A DNA stretch of 64,000 nucleotides from Melastoma dodecandrum (lineage: Eukaryota; Streptophyta; Magnoliopsida; Myrtales; Melastomataceae): contig JARUPY010000356.1 in the NCBI GenBank assembly GCA_029817715.1, positions 520,001 to 584,000 of the forward strand. The letters are read 5' to 3'. Below the pieces are notes generated by a model, which made no database searches, was not told the DNA's origin, and saw only the letters and a list, made by a program, of their open reading frames with translations. Both the position numbers and the translations under genes were made by a program. Within the stretch, counting starts at the first letter, position 1; each line of letters starts with the position of its first letter. This document shows, one piece after another, positions 46,598 to 59,088 of this stretch.

Positions 46598-49149
46598 TGT
46601 AGTGACCGAAAATTGTTCATGGTTTTCTGAATTGATGGCGGATAACGCATCATAACCTTGGCACCAAATAAGGTCCGAAATGGATTAAAGGTATAAAGGG
46701 GAGTAAGGCATATACAAGAAGTACGATGCCTTGGAAAGAATGCAACTCCATGAGATCGAGACTTCACGGTGACGAGTGTAGCAAATTGTGCGAACGCTTA
46801 AGGCTTCATGTACAATTAAGGCAAGGGTAAGGTGATTCCCCAAGACAGGGATGTGACAGTGGACTAGATGACCGAACTTCATAAGGGGACGTGGCTGAAC
46901 TAAGGGATGTAATGTAATATTCCATATTTTTCTACTTGTAAATGTAAATGGAGTTGTACTTAAGGTGTGAATGTATAATGAAAAAGGGGAATTCATGAGA
47001 TAGTAAGATTGAGTCCGGAACGGTGAATGGACGGTTTGAATGCGTAAGAATGGAATGATGCGAACGATACTCACGAATGATGTCCAATACCTAAGGACCC
47101 TTCCATGAGCAACATGGACGGCCTACTAAGTGAGGGATTAATGTTCGAAAGCATATGGACGAACGATGAGTTGACATTTTCGTTGTCGTGACGATAAGCA
47201 TGGAGTTGTTGCGGTTAAGACGTACATAACGTTATGGTTGAGTGCCAAATCTATTATGGCAAGAAATTCAATGATTGTTCAGCCCCAAATGTGGATGAAA
47301 AGTGAATAATATGAAGCGGAGAAAGGGTGGTTCATGTGCGCGAAAGGGCTGCCCAAATACTCGACGATGCCGCTCGCGGACAACCCACTTTCGTGTGGAT
47401 TAATGGCTGAAATTTGGTCGCAAATCTTATAAGTTTAGAAGCACGACTAAGCTGGTTAAATAAGACAAAATAGTGATCAAGGAGTTGGATTAATTAAGGT
47501 TAATAAAGCTGAATTATTAGCGCTAATTAAACGTGGTTAATTAGTGCTAATCGAACCCAAGGCTTCTTCCACAAGCCATGGATGGTTGGGCCCATGGTGG
47601 GGCCCACTTTTCATCATTAAAGGACACTAATAAGAAGCTTGGAAGAGGTGGAAAAGGAGGGGGACAGATCTGAAAAACGTCCTTAGCTAAAGGAGGAAGA
47701 AGAAGAAGAAGAAAAAGGAGAAAAAGAAGAAAAAGAAGAGAAAAAAGGAGGGGGCTGGCTCGGTGGTGAAGAAAGGAGCAAAACGGAAGGGCTACCATCG
47801 AGGAAAAGAGTGGGAAGACCACTTCGTGGATAGGCTCTTCGGAGAAGGAAAGAATTGGAGCGGTTTTGCTCCGAAGACGAAACAAGGTACGGTGCTCGAT
47901 TCCCTTCGTTTTTCTTCTCGCGGAACGGCCATAAAATTTGTTTGCCTTGAGTTTTGCCTGCTGTAAATGTGTTGTTGGTGAGGGAAAGGGGCTGGCCAGG
48001 TCCTTGGAACGGTAGGAGATGGCACCCCGGATCCTCGGTTGTGCGACGGATGAGTGGATTCATACCTCGTGTGGGCTGGCCGATGATTTGCGGTTGAGTG
48101 TTTGTGTCGGATGGCAATCGTGTAGGGGCTGGCCATACGGGAACTCATCCTTATGCATGTGTTTGGGATTGTGATAACTTATGGAAGTATGCTCATGGTG
48201 ATTATGGGCTGGTCGGAAGATGAAAGACTCGGTTTGTACGTGTATGTTAGGCAAAAAAAAATGATTTGTTTTGCGGGTGTTTGTGCGGGTTCGTGGCTGC
48301 CCATTCGGAGTGTATACTTTGGCGTATGAATAAGGCCCGGGAATAGGGCAAATGGGGATGGACGGGCTGGTCCATCGGTATTGAGAAAAGGAAAGGTTGG
48401 AACTCCGAATGAGATGGTTGTGGACAAGTACGAACACTCGTGAATTTAAACATACGAATATTGAACAATGTTATTAAATGAGCATGAGCTGTAAACGGGA
48501 CTTGTTATGTTCATTCATAGCTGGCCCGGAGTTGATACTCCTCAATGAGAGGAGGGTTTATTAAGTGTGGAAGGCATGGGTAAATGAAAGTGATCGAATA
48601 ACCCACGTATCATGGGCAGAATGGAAGTTTACAATGGTACATTGACATGCCCATGGGGCTGCCTTATGAAACGAATATGAGAAGGGTTTGGTCAAGAGAA
48701 ATCTACCCTCGGAATGGTGTATTGGACAGCCTTGTTGCTGGAAAAGTTTGGCGAAAAGGAACAAAACGCCTCATATGGGGCGTGCGTAGGCTGAAAGTGT
48801 GACGTTCTCGGATGTCGTTGGAAGCAATTTAGTTGCGATCCTTGGTGAATTGGAAACGGAACGGTGTATGTAGGAATTTTAAGATGAAGTCTCAATTTTG
48901 AGATAAATCAAAGGATGTAAAGGGCAATTGGTTAAGTGAACTTGAGCTGCCGTACTTTGTCATTTGACTAACATCATTGCATGTTTTTGACAGGCCATAG
49001 AAGTGATCTATGCATACTTATTTCCTTGTTCGATAAAAAGCTTCCGTTGTGTAAATATTTACATTCATTTGTAAACGAATAATGTAATACCTTCCAACTA
49101 TTAATGAAATGATCGATGAGTTTTATTTAGGAGTCTGTAGGTCCTTTCA
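46598..49149 (+). repeat. Plus-strand LTR E2
   Basis: Starts TGTAGTGACCGAAAA and ends GGTCCTTTCA. Around 47590-47660 it matches E1 on both sides of the B insertion there. A GAA-rich purine tract spans 47694-47755. A donor-like ACAAG-GTACGG at 47882-47892 and an acceptor-like TTTTTGACAG ending at 48993 bracket about 1.1 kb. No target duplication was found, so the boundaries are tentative. Confidence 0.45.
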
Positions 49150-49382
49150 TGTAAAACTATTGAGTAAGAACGAGACCCCCTCCCCTTAGCATAATAAGCG
49201 ATGGGGGCGAATAAAAGGCACCGCCCCCCCACTTGGATGAAGGGAAAGAGTAAGGGGTGGTCGTAAGGGGTGATGAGTATTGTGCGTGGGAGAAATGTTT
49301 CGAGGAGGTCATCCTGGGAGTTATGAAAGTATGTAAGGGTATATCAAGGTTAAGTATTGGAGTGTGAATCCGGGACAGTGAG
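49150..49382 (+). other. Unassigned sequence before the B element
   Basis: No ORF or clear repeat match. It holds the left flank of the B element (GTGAG at 49378-49382). Confidence 0.35.
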
Positions 49383-50515
49383 TGAAAGGATCGAAACAAT
49401 TTGATTTATGCAAAAACATTACATTTACATTGATTAGCAAAAGATTCGTTATATGTATGTGAGCTACACGCTCAAACTTTTCGAAATCTAGTTAATGTCA
49501 CTTCTTGCAAGATGCGCAGCCCAAAACACACTTCTACTACCTGCAAGAAACTAGAATTCATTTCATTTTAACCCCCACAAACAACCACAAGGACGGCACA
49601 CACCATCAAAAACTAACCGTACTCAAATAACCATTTTTCTGTGCAACATAGTCATCAGTTTTCAACCCATGCGGCCTTCACCTTTCCTCATCAATTTCCA
49701 TTCGTGACTGCCATTTTCAACTCTTAGATAAGGTAGGAAGACACCCTTAAAATCTCAAAACCAAACTCCAAGTGCATTTCCCCTTAGGCTAGTGAAACCA
49801 TGTACCCGTCTAATCATCATTTCGGCCATTTTTCGTTTTCTGTACATCCCAATGATAAACCAATTCTCCTTTAACCTTCCCCCGTTGTTTTCCACTTGTT
49901 TCTGCCACATTTCTACTCCCTTTCAAGGTGGGAATGTGGCCACAAATTTTCACGTTATAACTCCTTTCCTACAGCCCCTCATTTGAGCTCAAGTAACACT
50001 CATTATTCTTGCCCGTTTCAACCGAATGTCACCCCATTCGGTCTCACCTCCCATCCACCACCGAGCATAACTTTTCCGTGCTTTTCTAGCACGAGGGACA
50101 GCCCTTCTAGGCTTCTATTCCGGCCTTACAACGCCGCATAATTTCCAGCCCTTAGCCGATTTGATTTCCATGGCCAAAGCCACGCGATTCCGCTCTTAGA
50201 GCGCGAGGTGGAGCGCAGCCACCACGGGGCTCGACGCTCCCCTATTCCATACCTTAACTTCACTCATTTCCAGCCCCTAAGGACCGCAATCATTCCCCTC
50301 AAGGCTCGCCCCAAGCGCAGCCTTTCGGTAAGCCAACAACCACACGCATACACATACTCAAACATAGAGGGGTTCGGGTGGCTTCCCTCACCTTTAAGGG
50401 TTCGGCCACCCTCTAACCCCTTCCAAACCACTTCCAAATCACATCACAATCACAGCCACGAATCTCCACAGCATGCACCACAACTAAGCTTAAAAGCGAA
50501 GGAGGGATGTGGGGG

Positions 50516-50656
50516 TTACCGGCCGGTTGCACCTCGACACAAGTCGGTGAGCTCCGCCCTTCGCCGCACCACTTCAGCCCGCGAAGGTAGCCTCCCTTCG
50601 GCCCTTAGCCTTTCACAAGCTCGGCGCGTAATCCTTCTTGATCTCAGATCCACTTT
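50516..50656 (-). CDS. Conserved Arg-rich LTR small frame, B 3' LTR
   Basis: 141 nt, beginning KVDLRSRRITRRACER. The frame extends upstream through a Glu-rich stretch to a possible TTG at 50704; no ATG. Confidence 0.42.
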   Translation of the reverse strand, partial: KVDLRSRRITRRACERLRAEGRLPSRAEVVRRRAELTDLCRGATGR

Positions 50657-50918
50657 TGTGAATCGAATCGTCTTCCTTTCCTCTTCTTCTTCCTCTTTGC
50701 CCAACTCCCCCTTTTTCCTTCTTCTTTCTAAGTCATTTGTGTGTGTGTGTGTGTGTGTGTGTTATGTGGGGGAAAGAGGACGAATTCCCCCCTTTCAAGA
50801 GGGATTCACCGCCTCAAATTCATCATGAGGCCCCTCATCCTCTTCCATTAGCAACTAGGGTCCAAATTACCATCATTCTAATTTGGACTTCCATAACATT
50901 ATTATATTAATATATTTA

Positions 50919-50932
50919 GTTGACTAGTCAAC
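50919..50932. promoter_or_regulatory. Double W-box palindrome
   Basis: GTTGACTAGTCAAC, conserved position, next to TATTAATATATTT. Confidence 0.5.
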
Positions 50933-51697
50933 ATGATCCAATGGCCATATTTCATTCTTGGAAGCTTTTGTCCATATCATCAACGGTGGGCATTGGTTCA
51001 AGGGTCACATAACTGCTCATCCTCGGATCCCCTCTGGGCCCCCTCTGGACCCCCTCTGGGCTCCCTCTGAGCCCCCGTTGGGTCCCCTCTGGACCCCCTC
51101 TGAGCCCCCGTATTATCATCCATATAATGCTCACGCATTGCCCACTCGTCGCTCATGGGTCGCCCCCGGGATATATCTATGGTACGTCTGTCCATTGTCC
51201 CTTGGGCGACACGGGCACGCTCATCCGTCGCGAAGCAGTCGCCCCTTGGGCAATGCGAGGGTCGATCTCCCCTCGCCCCCTGGGCGATATGGGGGTCGAT
51301 CCTAACCTGTCCTCACACTTACTCGGGGTCGTCTATCCATCGCTCCTTGGGTATGTTAGGGGGTCGATGGCTATCGCCCTCGGGGTCGGTGGCCGTTGAC
51401 CCTTACCCGACCTACTCCGACCCTCCTCGTGTTCAATTTAAGACAAACCTTAATATTATAACGCCCACTTCGGGCATTCGTCTTTCATCCTCTAACCCTT
51501 CGCGACAACCCCACTTGATTCACATACTTTCATTTTTGGGAAGCCAAGGCATCCATCATTAATCCCTCACATGTCTAAACGTTCATACACTTAGATATAC
51601 ATCATTTATACTCAAATCTACATAAGTCATTATCATTCATCCTCAAACTCATCACGTATACATTAGTTTCAAGAGTGTAAAATTTCGGGTCATTACA

Positions 51698-51731
51698 TTC
51701 TTCCCCCTTAAGGAATTTCGTCCCCGAAATT
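51698..51731 (-). promoter_or_regulatory. Polypurine tract and palindrome, family B
   Basis: Complemented purine tract at 51698-51711 next to the LTR, then AATTTCG-TCCC-CGAAATT at 51714-51731. Confidence 0.85.
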
Positions 51732-51737
51732 ATTTTA

Positions 51738-54116
51738 CTAAAAAAGAAATGGATATAACTCTTTCATACGTTCTTCTAGTTTCCAAGATTGATCTTCCAT
51801 TCCATCTCCCTTCCATAACACCAAAACCAGTTGCGTTTTCTTCCCTCGAGTCGTTCGCTCCTTGTGTCCGATTACTCTTGCCGGTACCATGGTCACACTC
51901 AAATTCTCATTCACCATTGTTGCGGTCGTTTCCACCCTTGTCTCCGGATCCGGCTCATACTTTCTCAACATGGACACATGGAAAACATCATGGCAATGCG
52001 ACAACTCCGGAGGTATATTTATTCGATACGCCATTTTTCCTACTCTTTCAATTATCTCATACGGACCTATATACCTCGGACTCAACTTGTGAGCCTTGCC
52101 CATCCGGAACATTGACTTTATGGGGGAGAGCTTTAGAAATACTTTATCTCCGACTCCAAATTCCAAGGGTCTCATTCGTTGATCCGCATAGCTTTTCTGT
52201 CGGCTTTGAGCCGTTCTCATTCTCCCTCGAACCACCGCAATTACTTCCGATGTTTCCTTGATAAGCTCCGGACCATCAAATACTTTCTCACCCGGTTCCA
52301 TCCAACACAAAGGAGATCGACAACTCCTCCCATATAAGGCCTCGAACGGGGCCATTCCAATGCTCGCATGATAGCTGTTGTTATACGTAAATTCAATCAA
52401 TGGAAGGTGGTCTACCCAACTACCCTTCCATTCCAATACACATGCCCTCAACATATCTTCCAACGTTTGTATTGTCCGTTCCGTTTGCCCATCCGTTTGT
52501 GGATGAAAAGCTGTGTTCATCTGCAGCTTTGTGTCCAAAGCTCCTTGGAGACTTCTCCACAATTTCGAGGTAAACCGTGGGTCTCTGTCTGAAGTAATAG
52601 TGTGAGGCACTCCATGATACCTTATCACTTCTCGTATATAAATTTTTGCCAAGGCATCAAGAGACCAATTTATCTGTATTGGTATGAAGTGGGCTGACTT
52701 CGTTAGCCTATCCACAACCACCCATATCAAATCCATATTACGACCACCCTTGGGTAGGTTCGTCACAAAGTCCATTGCAATATCTTCCCACTTCCATTCG
52801 GGTACAGACAGTGGCTCCAACAATCCCCCTGGCTTTTGATGTTCAATCTTTACCATCTGGCAAACGGTGCACCGGTTCACATATCTGGCGACATCTCTTT
52901 TCATCCTAGGCCACCAATAAAATTGTCTCAAATTCCAGTACATTTTCGTTATTCCTGGATGCACACTATATGCCGTCTTATGTGCCTCATCCAAAAGCCT
53001 CCTTTTTACTACCCCGTCTTCCGGAACACAGATTTTTCCTTGGAATTTTAGCAATCCATCAGCCGTTAACTCGAACCGTTCATATGCTGCCGTCCCAAGC
53101 CCTTCTCGTATAATTATCAAGTACTCATCATGAACTTGGGCGTCTCTGATCATTCCAATCACTTCCGGTTCCACTTGCCCCCTGGCTACATATAGAATTC
53201 CCTCGGATTTTTCCAACCGAATCTCCAAATTGCTCATTTGTTCGATCATCCTCGATTCTTCTACAATCAAGTACATGAGGGTTACGTGTTTTCTGCTCAA
53301 TGCATCTGCCACTACATTAGCCCTTCCAGGATGATACATAATTGTACAATCATAATCCTTTAACAATTCCATCCATCGGCGCTGTCTCATATTCAACTCT
53401 TGCTGAGTAAACAAATACTTCAAACTCTTATGATCAGTGTAAATCTCGAATTTCTCTCCATACAAGTAATGTCTCCACAATTTCAACACAAACACCACCG
53501 CAGCTAATTCCAAATCATGCGTAGGGTAGTTTTCCTCGTGCTTTCTTAATTGTCTCGAAGCATAGGCTACAACCTTTCCATTTTGCATTAATACTCCACC
53601 AAGGCCTTGTGCCGAAGCATCACAGTATACCACGAAACCACCCGTTCCCGTCGGTAATGTCAAAATCGGTGCGCTGGTTAATCTTTTCTTCAATTCTTCA
53701 AAGCTCGTTTCACATTTATCCGACCACTCATATTTGACCTCTTTCCTCAAGAGTTTCGTAATGGGAGCTACGATTTTCGAAAATCCTTCCACGAATCTTC
53801 GATAATAACCTGCCAATCCCAAGAAACTTCGAACTTCTGACACACTCTTCGGGCGTGGCCACTCTTTTATTGCCTCAATCTTTGAAGGATCCACTTCCAC
53901 TCCTGTGGCCGATATCACATGGCCAAGGAATGCTACTTTCTCAAGCCAAAATTCACACTTACTTAATTTGGCATACAATTTGTTTTCTCTCAATATCCTC
54001 AACACGATCTCTAAGTGTTCTTTATGTTCTTCCCAACTCTTGGAATATACGAGGATATCATCTATGAATACCACTACGAAGTGATCCAAGTACGGTCTAA
54101 ACACTTGGTTCATTAA
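51738..54116 (-). pseudogene. pol: Tekay-type Pol: partial RT, RNase H, integrase, chromodomain-like end
   Basis: One long open frame. In order: the RT catalytic box [10 protein letters not shown], the GLAGYYRRF connection motif, RNase H ([23 protein letters not shown]), the integrase zinc site (HPGITKMY ... CTVCQMVK), the integrase core with Asp in AMDFVTNLP, Asp in TSDRDPRF and Glu in DGQTERT, the [14 protein letters not shown]-type module, and a chromodomain-like C-terminus ending [15 protein letters not shown] before integrase plus a chromodomain marks a chromovirus, Tekay/Del lineage. The first half of RT, protease and gag are missing: the frame enters from LTR sequence at about 54117. 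The remaining pol has no internal stop, suggesting a fairly recent deletion. Confidence 0.93.
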
Positions 54117-54785
54117 TCCCAATGATAAACCAATTCGGCTTTGACCTTCCCCCATCATTTTCCACTTGTTTCTACCACATTCCTACTCCCTTTCAAGGTA
54201 GAAATGTGGCCACAAATTCTCACGTTATAACTCCTTTCTTACAGCCCCTCATTTGGGCTCAAGTAACACTCATTATTCTTGCCCGTATCAACCGAATGTC
54301 ACCCCATTCGGTCTCACCTCCCATCCACCCCCGAGCATAAGTTTTCCGTGCTTTTCTAGCACGAGGGACAACCCTTCTAGGCTTCCATTCTGGCCTTACA
54401 ACGCCGCATAATTTACAGCCCTTTGCCGATTTGATTTCCATGGCCAAAGCCACGCGATTCCGCTCTTGGAGCACGAGGTGAAGCGCAGTCACCACGGGGC
54501 TCAACGCTCCCCTATTCCATACTTTAACTTCACTCATTTCCAGCCCCTAAGGACCGCAATCATTCCCCTCAAGGCTCGCCCCAAGTGCAGTCTTTTGGTA
54601 AGCCAACAACCACACGCATATACATACTCAAACATAGAGGGGTTCGGGTGGTTCCCCTCCACCTTAGGGGTTCGGCCACCCTCTAACCCTCTCCGAACAC
54701 CTCCCAAATCATAGCCCATCCACACCAAAGAACCTCACCAGCATGCACCACAACTAAGCTTAAAAGCGGAGGAGGGATGTAGGGG

Positions 54786-54926
54786 TTACCGGCCGGTTGC
54801 ACCTCGACACAAGTCGGTGTGCTCCGCCCTTCGCCGCACCACTTCAGCCCACGAAGGTAGCCTCCCTTCGGCCCTTAGCCTTTCACAAGCTCGGCGCGTA
54901 ATCCTTCTTGATCTCAGATCCACTTT
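54786..54926 (-). CDS. Conserved Arg-rich LTR small frame, B 5' LTR
   Basis: 141 nt, differing from the 3' LTR copy by very few residues (LPSWAEVV, RAEHTDLC). Confidence 0.42.
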   Translation of the reverse strand, partial: KVDLRSRRITRRACERLRAEGRLPSWAEVVRRRAEHTDLCRGATGR

Positions 54927-55189
54927 TGTGAATCGAATCGTCTTCCTTTCCTCTTCTTCTTCCTCTTTGCCCAACTCCCCCTTTTTCCTTCTTCTTTCTA
55001 AGTCATTTGTGTGTGTGTGTGTGTGTGTGTGTTATGTGGGGAAGAAGACGAACTCTCCCCTCTTTCAAGAGGGGTTCACCGCCTCAAGGGCGTCATGAGG
55101 CCCCTCATCCTCTTCCATTAGCAACTAGGGACCAAATTACCATCATTCTATTTTGGACTCCCCACATCATTATTTAAATAATATATTTG

Positions 55190-55203
55190 GTTGACTAGTC
55201 AAC
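55190..55203. promoter_or_regulatory. Double W-box palindrome
   Basis: GTTGACTAGTCAAC beside TTTAAATAATATATTTG. Confidence 0.5.
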
Positions 55204-55294
55204 TTGATCCCATGGCCACAATTCATCCTTGGAAGCTTTTGTCCATTTCATCAACGGTGGGTATTGATTTAAGGGCCACATAGGCGCCCATCCT

Positions 55295-55440
55295 CGGATC
55301 CCCTATGGGCCCCCTCTGGACCCCCTCTGGACTCCCTCTGAGCCCCCGTTGGGTCCCCTCTGGACCCCCTCTGGGCCCCCTCTGAGCCCCCGTTGGGTCC
55401 CCTCTGGACCCCCTCTGGGCCCCCTCTGAGCCCCCGTTGG
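55295..55440 (-). repeat. G-rich tandem repeat in LTR U3
   Basis: Plus strand repeats CCCCCTCTGGAC/GGGC phrases, including a ~60-base unit ending CCCCCGTTGGGT. The minus strand has dense GGGG runs. Shorter versions stand at 23396-23510, 43193-43290 and 51024-51112. Confidence 0.75.
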
Positions 55441-55788
55441 GTATGTTAGGGGGTCGATGGCTATCGCCCCTGGGGTCGGTGGCCGTCGACCCTTACCCGA
55501 CCTACTCCGAACCTCCTCGTGTTCAATCTAGGACGAACCTTAATATTATAACGCCCACTTCGGGCATTCGTCTTTCATCCTCTAACCCTTCGCGACAACG
55601 CCACTTTGATTCACATGCCTTCATTTTTGGGCAGCTAAGGCATCCATCATTAATCCGTCACATGTCTAAACGTTCATACACTTAAATATACATCGTTTAT
55701 ACTCAAATCTACATAAGTCATTATCATTCATCCTCAAACTCATCACATATACATTAATTTCAAGAGTGTAAAATTTCGGGTCATTACA

Positions 55789-56044
55789 CCATGCCCCCCC
55801 CGCGGCAATGCCCGCCCACCGCCATCGCATGGGCGTTCCGCATGTGGGCGGGACGTCCGGGGAGCAACGGGGCGGCCCCCCTCGTCGCCCACGGCCGCCC
55901 CTCCCGAAGCCCACTCCCATCAATCGGTTAAGAAGGCCGGGTAAGGAGGGCGGGGGGTTCCGTCCCCGGGCCAAGGGGGCGAGGGGGTGTCCGGGGGGTT
56001 CCGTCCCAATGCCGGGGGGGCGAGGGGAGAGCCGGGGGGGGTTC
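55789..56044. repeat. GC-rich tandem repeat, left part
   Basis: Continues at 58417 across the F insertion. Recognisable phrases: GGGCGGGACGTCC, and GGTTCCGTCCC repeated. Frames here are compositional, not genes. Confidence 0.7.
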
Positions 56045-57162
56045 TGTAAGATTCCTCCCATTTACATTTATGCGAAAACCTCTCCTTCTTATTGATTAAC
56101 AAAAGTTTCTTTACATATACATGAGCTACAAGCTCAAAACTTAAAAAAATAACAAATGCTTCTACTAACTAAAATGTGCAGCTCAACAAGCCTCCATAAC
56201 CTGCAATGAACTAAAATCTATTTCATTTTAACCCCCACATAATCCACAAGAAAGCACACGTTCCACACAAAAATTGTCCAAGAGCCGTTTTTCCCTTTTT
56301 GAGAAATCATACACCCTGACCTTAAACCAATTCGGTTTTCACCTTGTCCCAACAATTCCCATTCATTTCTATCATTTTCCAGACCTTAACTAAGGTATAA
56401 AAACACCATAAAAATCTCATATTCAAACTCCAAACGCATAGTCCCAAAACTTATCACCTTTCCAATCTCGTTTCCACCGAAAACTGTACCTTCTGGTCTC
56501 ATTACTAAGCCTATTCGGCTTTGACCTTCCCCCATCTAATTCAACTTGTTTCTACCATATTCCTACTCCCTTTCAAGGTAGGAATGTGGCCACAAATTCT
56601 CACATTAAAACTCCTTTCATACCGTCCCTTATTCAGACTTGAGCACACTCATTTATCTTGCTCGTTTCAACTAAATATTACCTCATTCAGTTTCACCTCC
56701 CATCCACCCCCGAGCAAAACTTTTCCGTGCTTTTCTAGCACGAGGGACAGCCCTTCTAGGCTTCCGTTCCGGCCTTACAACACGCATAAGTTCCAGCCCT
56801 TGGCCGATTTAATTTCCATGGCCAAAACCACGCGGTTCCGCTCTTCAAGTGCGAGGCGAAGCGCAGCCACCATGGGGCTCAACGCTCCCCTATTCCATAC
56901 CTTTCTTTCACATATTTCCAGCCACTAATGACCACAACCGTTCCCCTCAAGGCTCGCCCCAACCGCAGCCCTTCGGTAACCCAACGACCAAACCCATACC
57001 TTCCTCATGCAAAGAGGGGTTCGGGTGGCTTCCCTCACCTTTAAGGGTTCGGCCACCCTCTAACCCTCTCCAAACCACTTCCAAATCACAGCCCAACCAC
57101 AACCACGAATCTCAACAGCATGCACCACAACTAAGCTTAAAAGTGAAGGAGGGATGTAGGGG

Positions 57163-57303
57163 TTACCGTCCACTTGCTTATACACACAACCGGGTGAGCT
57201 CCGCCCTTTGCCGGACCACCTCCGCTCGCGAGGGTCGTCTTTCCTTAGCCCCCAACCTTAGGCTTGACCGGCGCCTAACTCTCCTTTCTTGCGGATCCAC
57301 CTT
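57163..57303 (-). CDS. Conserved Arg-rich LTR small frame, F copy (broken)
   Basis: 141 nt, beginning KVDPQERRVRRR and containing RAEVVRQRAELTRLC. An in-frame TAA interrupts it five codons before the usual stop. Confidence 0.38.
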
Positions 57304-57606
57304 GGTGCTTCGAACTTCCTTCTTCCTCCCTTGATTCCCTTCGCCCACTCTCCTCCTTTCTCCGCCTTCTCTCTATCTTTTTCCTCCTGCCCCCCACCTC
57401 TCCCTTTGTGCGTGTGTGTCCATGGGGGTGTGTGTGAGGAAGAAGATGACTTCCCCCCTTTACAAGAGGGTTTCTTGTCCTCTTCCATCCTCTTGGGGCC
57501 CACCACCTCTTAATGAGGGGTTTATTATCTTCTTCCAAACCATCATTACAATCCCTTAATATTATATAATATTTTCCCCAAATTATTATTATATTAATAT
57601 AATCAA

Positions 57607-57621
57607 GTTGACCTAGTCAAC
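57607..57621. promoter_or_regulatory. W-box palindrome, F LTR
   Basis: GTTGACCTAGTCAAC, one base longer in the middle than the B form, beside ATTATATTAATAT. Confidence 0.48.
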
Positions 57622-58416
57622 TTAAATGGGGCGTGTGGAGGGCCGGCACTCGTCGCCCACCCATCGCCCATCTATTGCTCACGGTCGCCCATCTTTGGAT
57701 CCCCCCTTGGACCCCCTCTAGACCCCCCTTGGGTCCCCCCTGTACCTTCGTTGGGTCCCTTCTGGACCCCCATTTTTCGGCCATTTTTTGGCCGTTTTTC
57801 GGCCGTAATGACCCTGAAGGATGCCCTCTGGGCGTCCCAGGCATGCCCCGGGGTCGATGGCCATCGCCCACTGATCGACCCCGCATCGCCCTCCCTGAGG
57901 CATCCCTGACCTACTTTCTCTCTCTTCACGGTTTGAGGTCTGGGCGTGCCAGGGGCAGCGGCTGTCGCCCCTCTGTCGCTCATCAGACTTCCAGGGTGCA
58001 ACCCCGTCGCCCCTCCAGTGTCGCCCCCTGATCGGGTTTCTCTCTCTTCACCGTTTAGCGTCTGATCGTGTCAGGGTCGACCGCCCTCGCCCCCCCTGGG
58101 CAGCGGCCGTCGCCCACGACCCTACCCAGCACCGACCCTCATACGATCCATTCTAGGGCCGATCACCAAAATCCGTCACCCACCTTAGGGCCTCATTTCA
58201 CACCCTCTTTTCCTTCATGACAACCCCACTTTGATTTGTACACCTTCATTTTCATTAAGGTCCGAGGCATCCGTTATCGACCTAACTCATTCTCGATCAC
58301 AAATATTTGAATATACTCCATTTACAATCAACTTCATATAATTCATTCACATCCACTTCCAAACTCAACATATATACATTAATTTAAGTCACAAAATTTT
58401 GGGTTATTACAGGTTC

Positions 58417-59013
58417 CCCCTCGAGCCAGTGGGCGTCCCCCATGGGGGCGGGACGTCCAGGGGGCGAGGGGTTGTCATGGGAAGGCACGGGACGCCCCCT
58501 CCCCCCACGCCCAAGGACGCAGCTCGACCTGCCCAAGCCCCTCCTGAAGCCCAGTCCCCTTCAATGGGTTACGAATGTCGGGCAAGGCGGGTGTGCGCGG
58601 GGGTGGGGGGTGGGGGGCGAGGGGGGACCGGGGGGGTGCCGTCCAGAGGCAGAGGGGCGGGAGGGAGGACCCGGGGGGTTCTGTCCCCGGGCCAAGGTGG
58701 CCAGGGGGGACCCGGGGGGATGCCCCCTCGCGCCCCCGTGTCGCCTCTCCATCCAATGGGCGTCCCCCACGGGGGCGGGACATCCCGAGGGCGAGGGGGT
58801 GGCATGGGAAGGCACGGGACGCCCCCGCCCCCCTCGCCCCCCAACGCAACTCGACCCGCCCAACGCCCTCCCGAAGCCTAGTACCCATCAATGGGTAACG
58901 ATTGTCGTGTACGGCAGGTGGGGGGGGCGAGGGGGGACAGGGGGGTTCCGTCCCGAGGCCAGGGGGCGAGAGGGGGGTTCCGTCCCCCTGGGCCAAGGGG
59001 CGAGGGGGGATCC
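58417..59013. repeat. GC-rich tandem repeat, right part
   Basis: Two units about 327 bases apart (starts near 58430 and 58757), each with GGGCGTCCCCCA, AAGGCACGGGACGCCCC, and an ATCAATGGGT-type landmark. Together with 55789-56044 this makes about three units. Open frames on all strands result from GC bias. Confidence 0.75.
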
Positions 59014-59088
59014 TGTAATGACCCGAAATTTTACACTCTTGAAATTAATGTATATGTGATGAGTTTGTGGATGAATGATAATGACTTA

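Larger units (their letters stand above)
49383..51697 (-). repeat. Family B 3' LTR
   Basis: TGAAAGGATCG to GGGTCATTACA, 2315 bp; contains a (GT)12 microsatellite at 50739-50762. Confidence 0.92.
49383..55788 (-). mobile_element. Defective Ty3/gypsy Tekay/Del-type element (family B)
   Basis: The left (3') LTR is 49383-51697, the 3' part of pol 51738-54116, and a truncated 5' LTR 54117-55788. A deletion removed gag, protease and the front of RT and fused pol to the middle of the 5' LTR. The two LTRs share private features (a (GT)12 run and a GATCTCAGATCC phrase near the small frame) that other B LTRs lack, so they belong together. Flanks GTGAG and CCATG do not match. Confidence 0.85.
54117..55788 (-). 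repeat. Family B 5' LTR, truncated
   Basis: Starts inside the LTR (matching from about 42012 onward) at the pol junction and ends GGGTCATTACA. A second deletion at about 55438 removed roughly 240 bp between TTGGG repeats. (GT)12 at 55009-55032. Confidence 0.88.
56045..58411 (-). mobile_element. Family F solo LTR, TSD GGTTC
   Basis: TGTAAGATTCC to GGGTTATTACA, 2367 bp, with GGTTC at 56040-56044 and 58412-58416. Shares the small frame, hairpins and W-box palindrome with A2. Confidence 0.92.

Noticed and set aside
46598..49149. Target duplication for LTR E2
   Set aside because: Flanks TGAGG and TGTAA differ, so the limits are given as tentative only.
51749..52592. Several plus-strand frames
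   Set aside because: They are antisense shadows of the Tekay pol frame at 51738-54116.
55666..59059. Many Gly/Pro/Arg-rich frames on both strands
   Set aside because: They come from the GC-rich tandem repeat, with no start context or domain.
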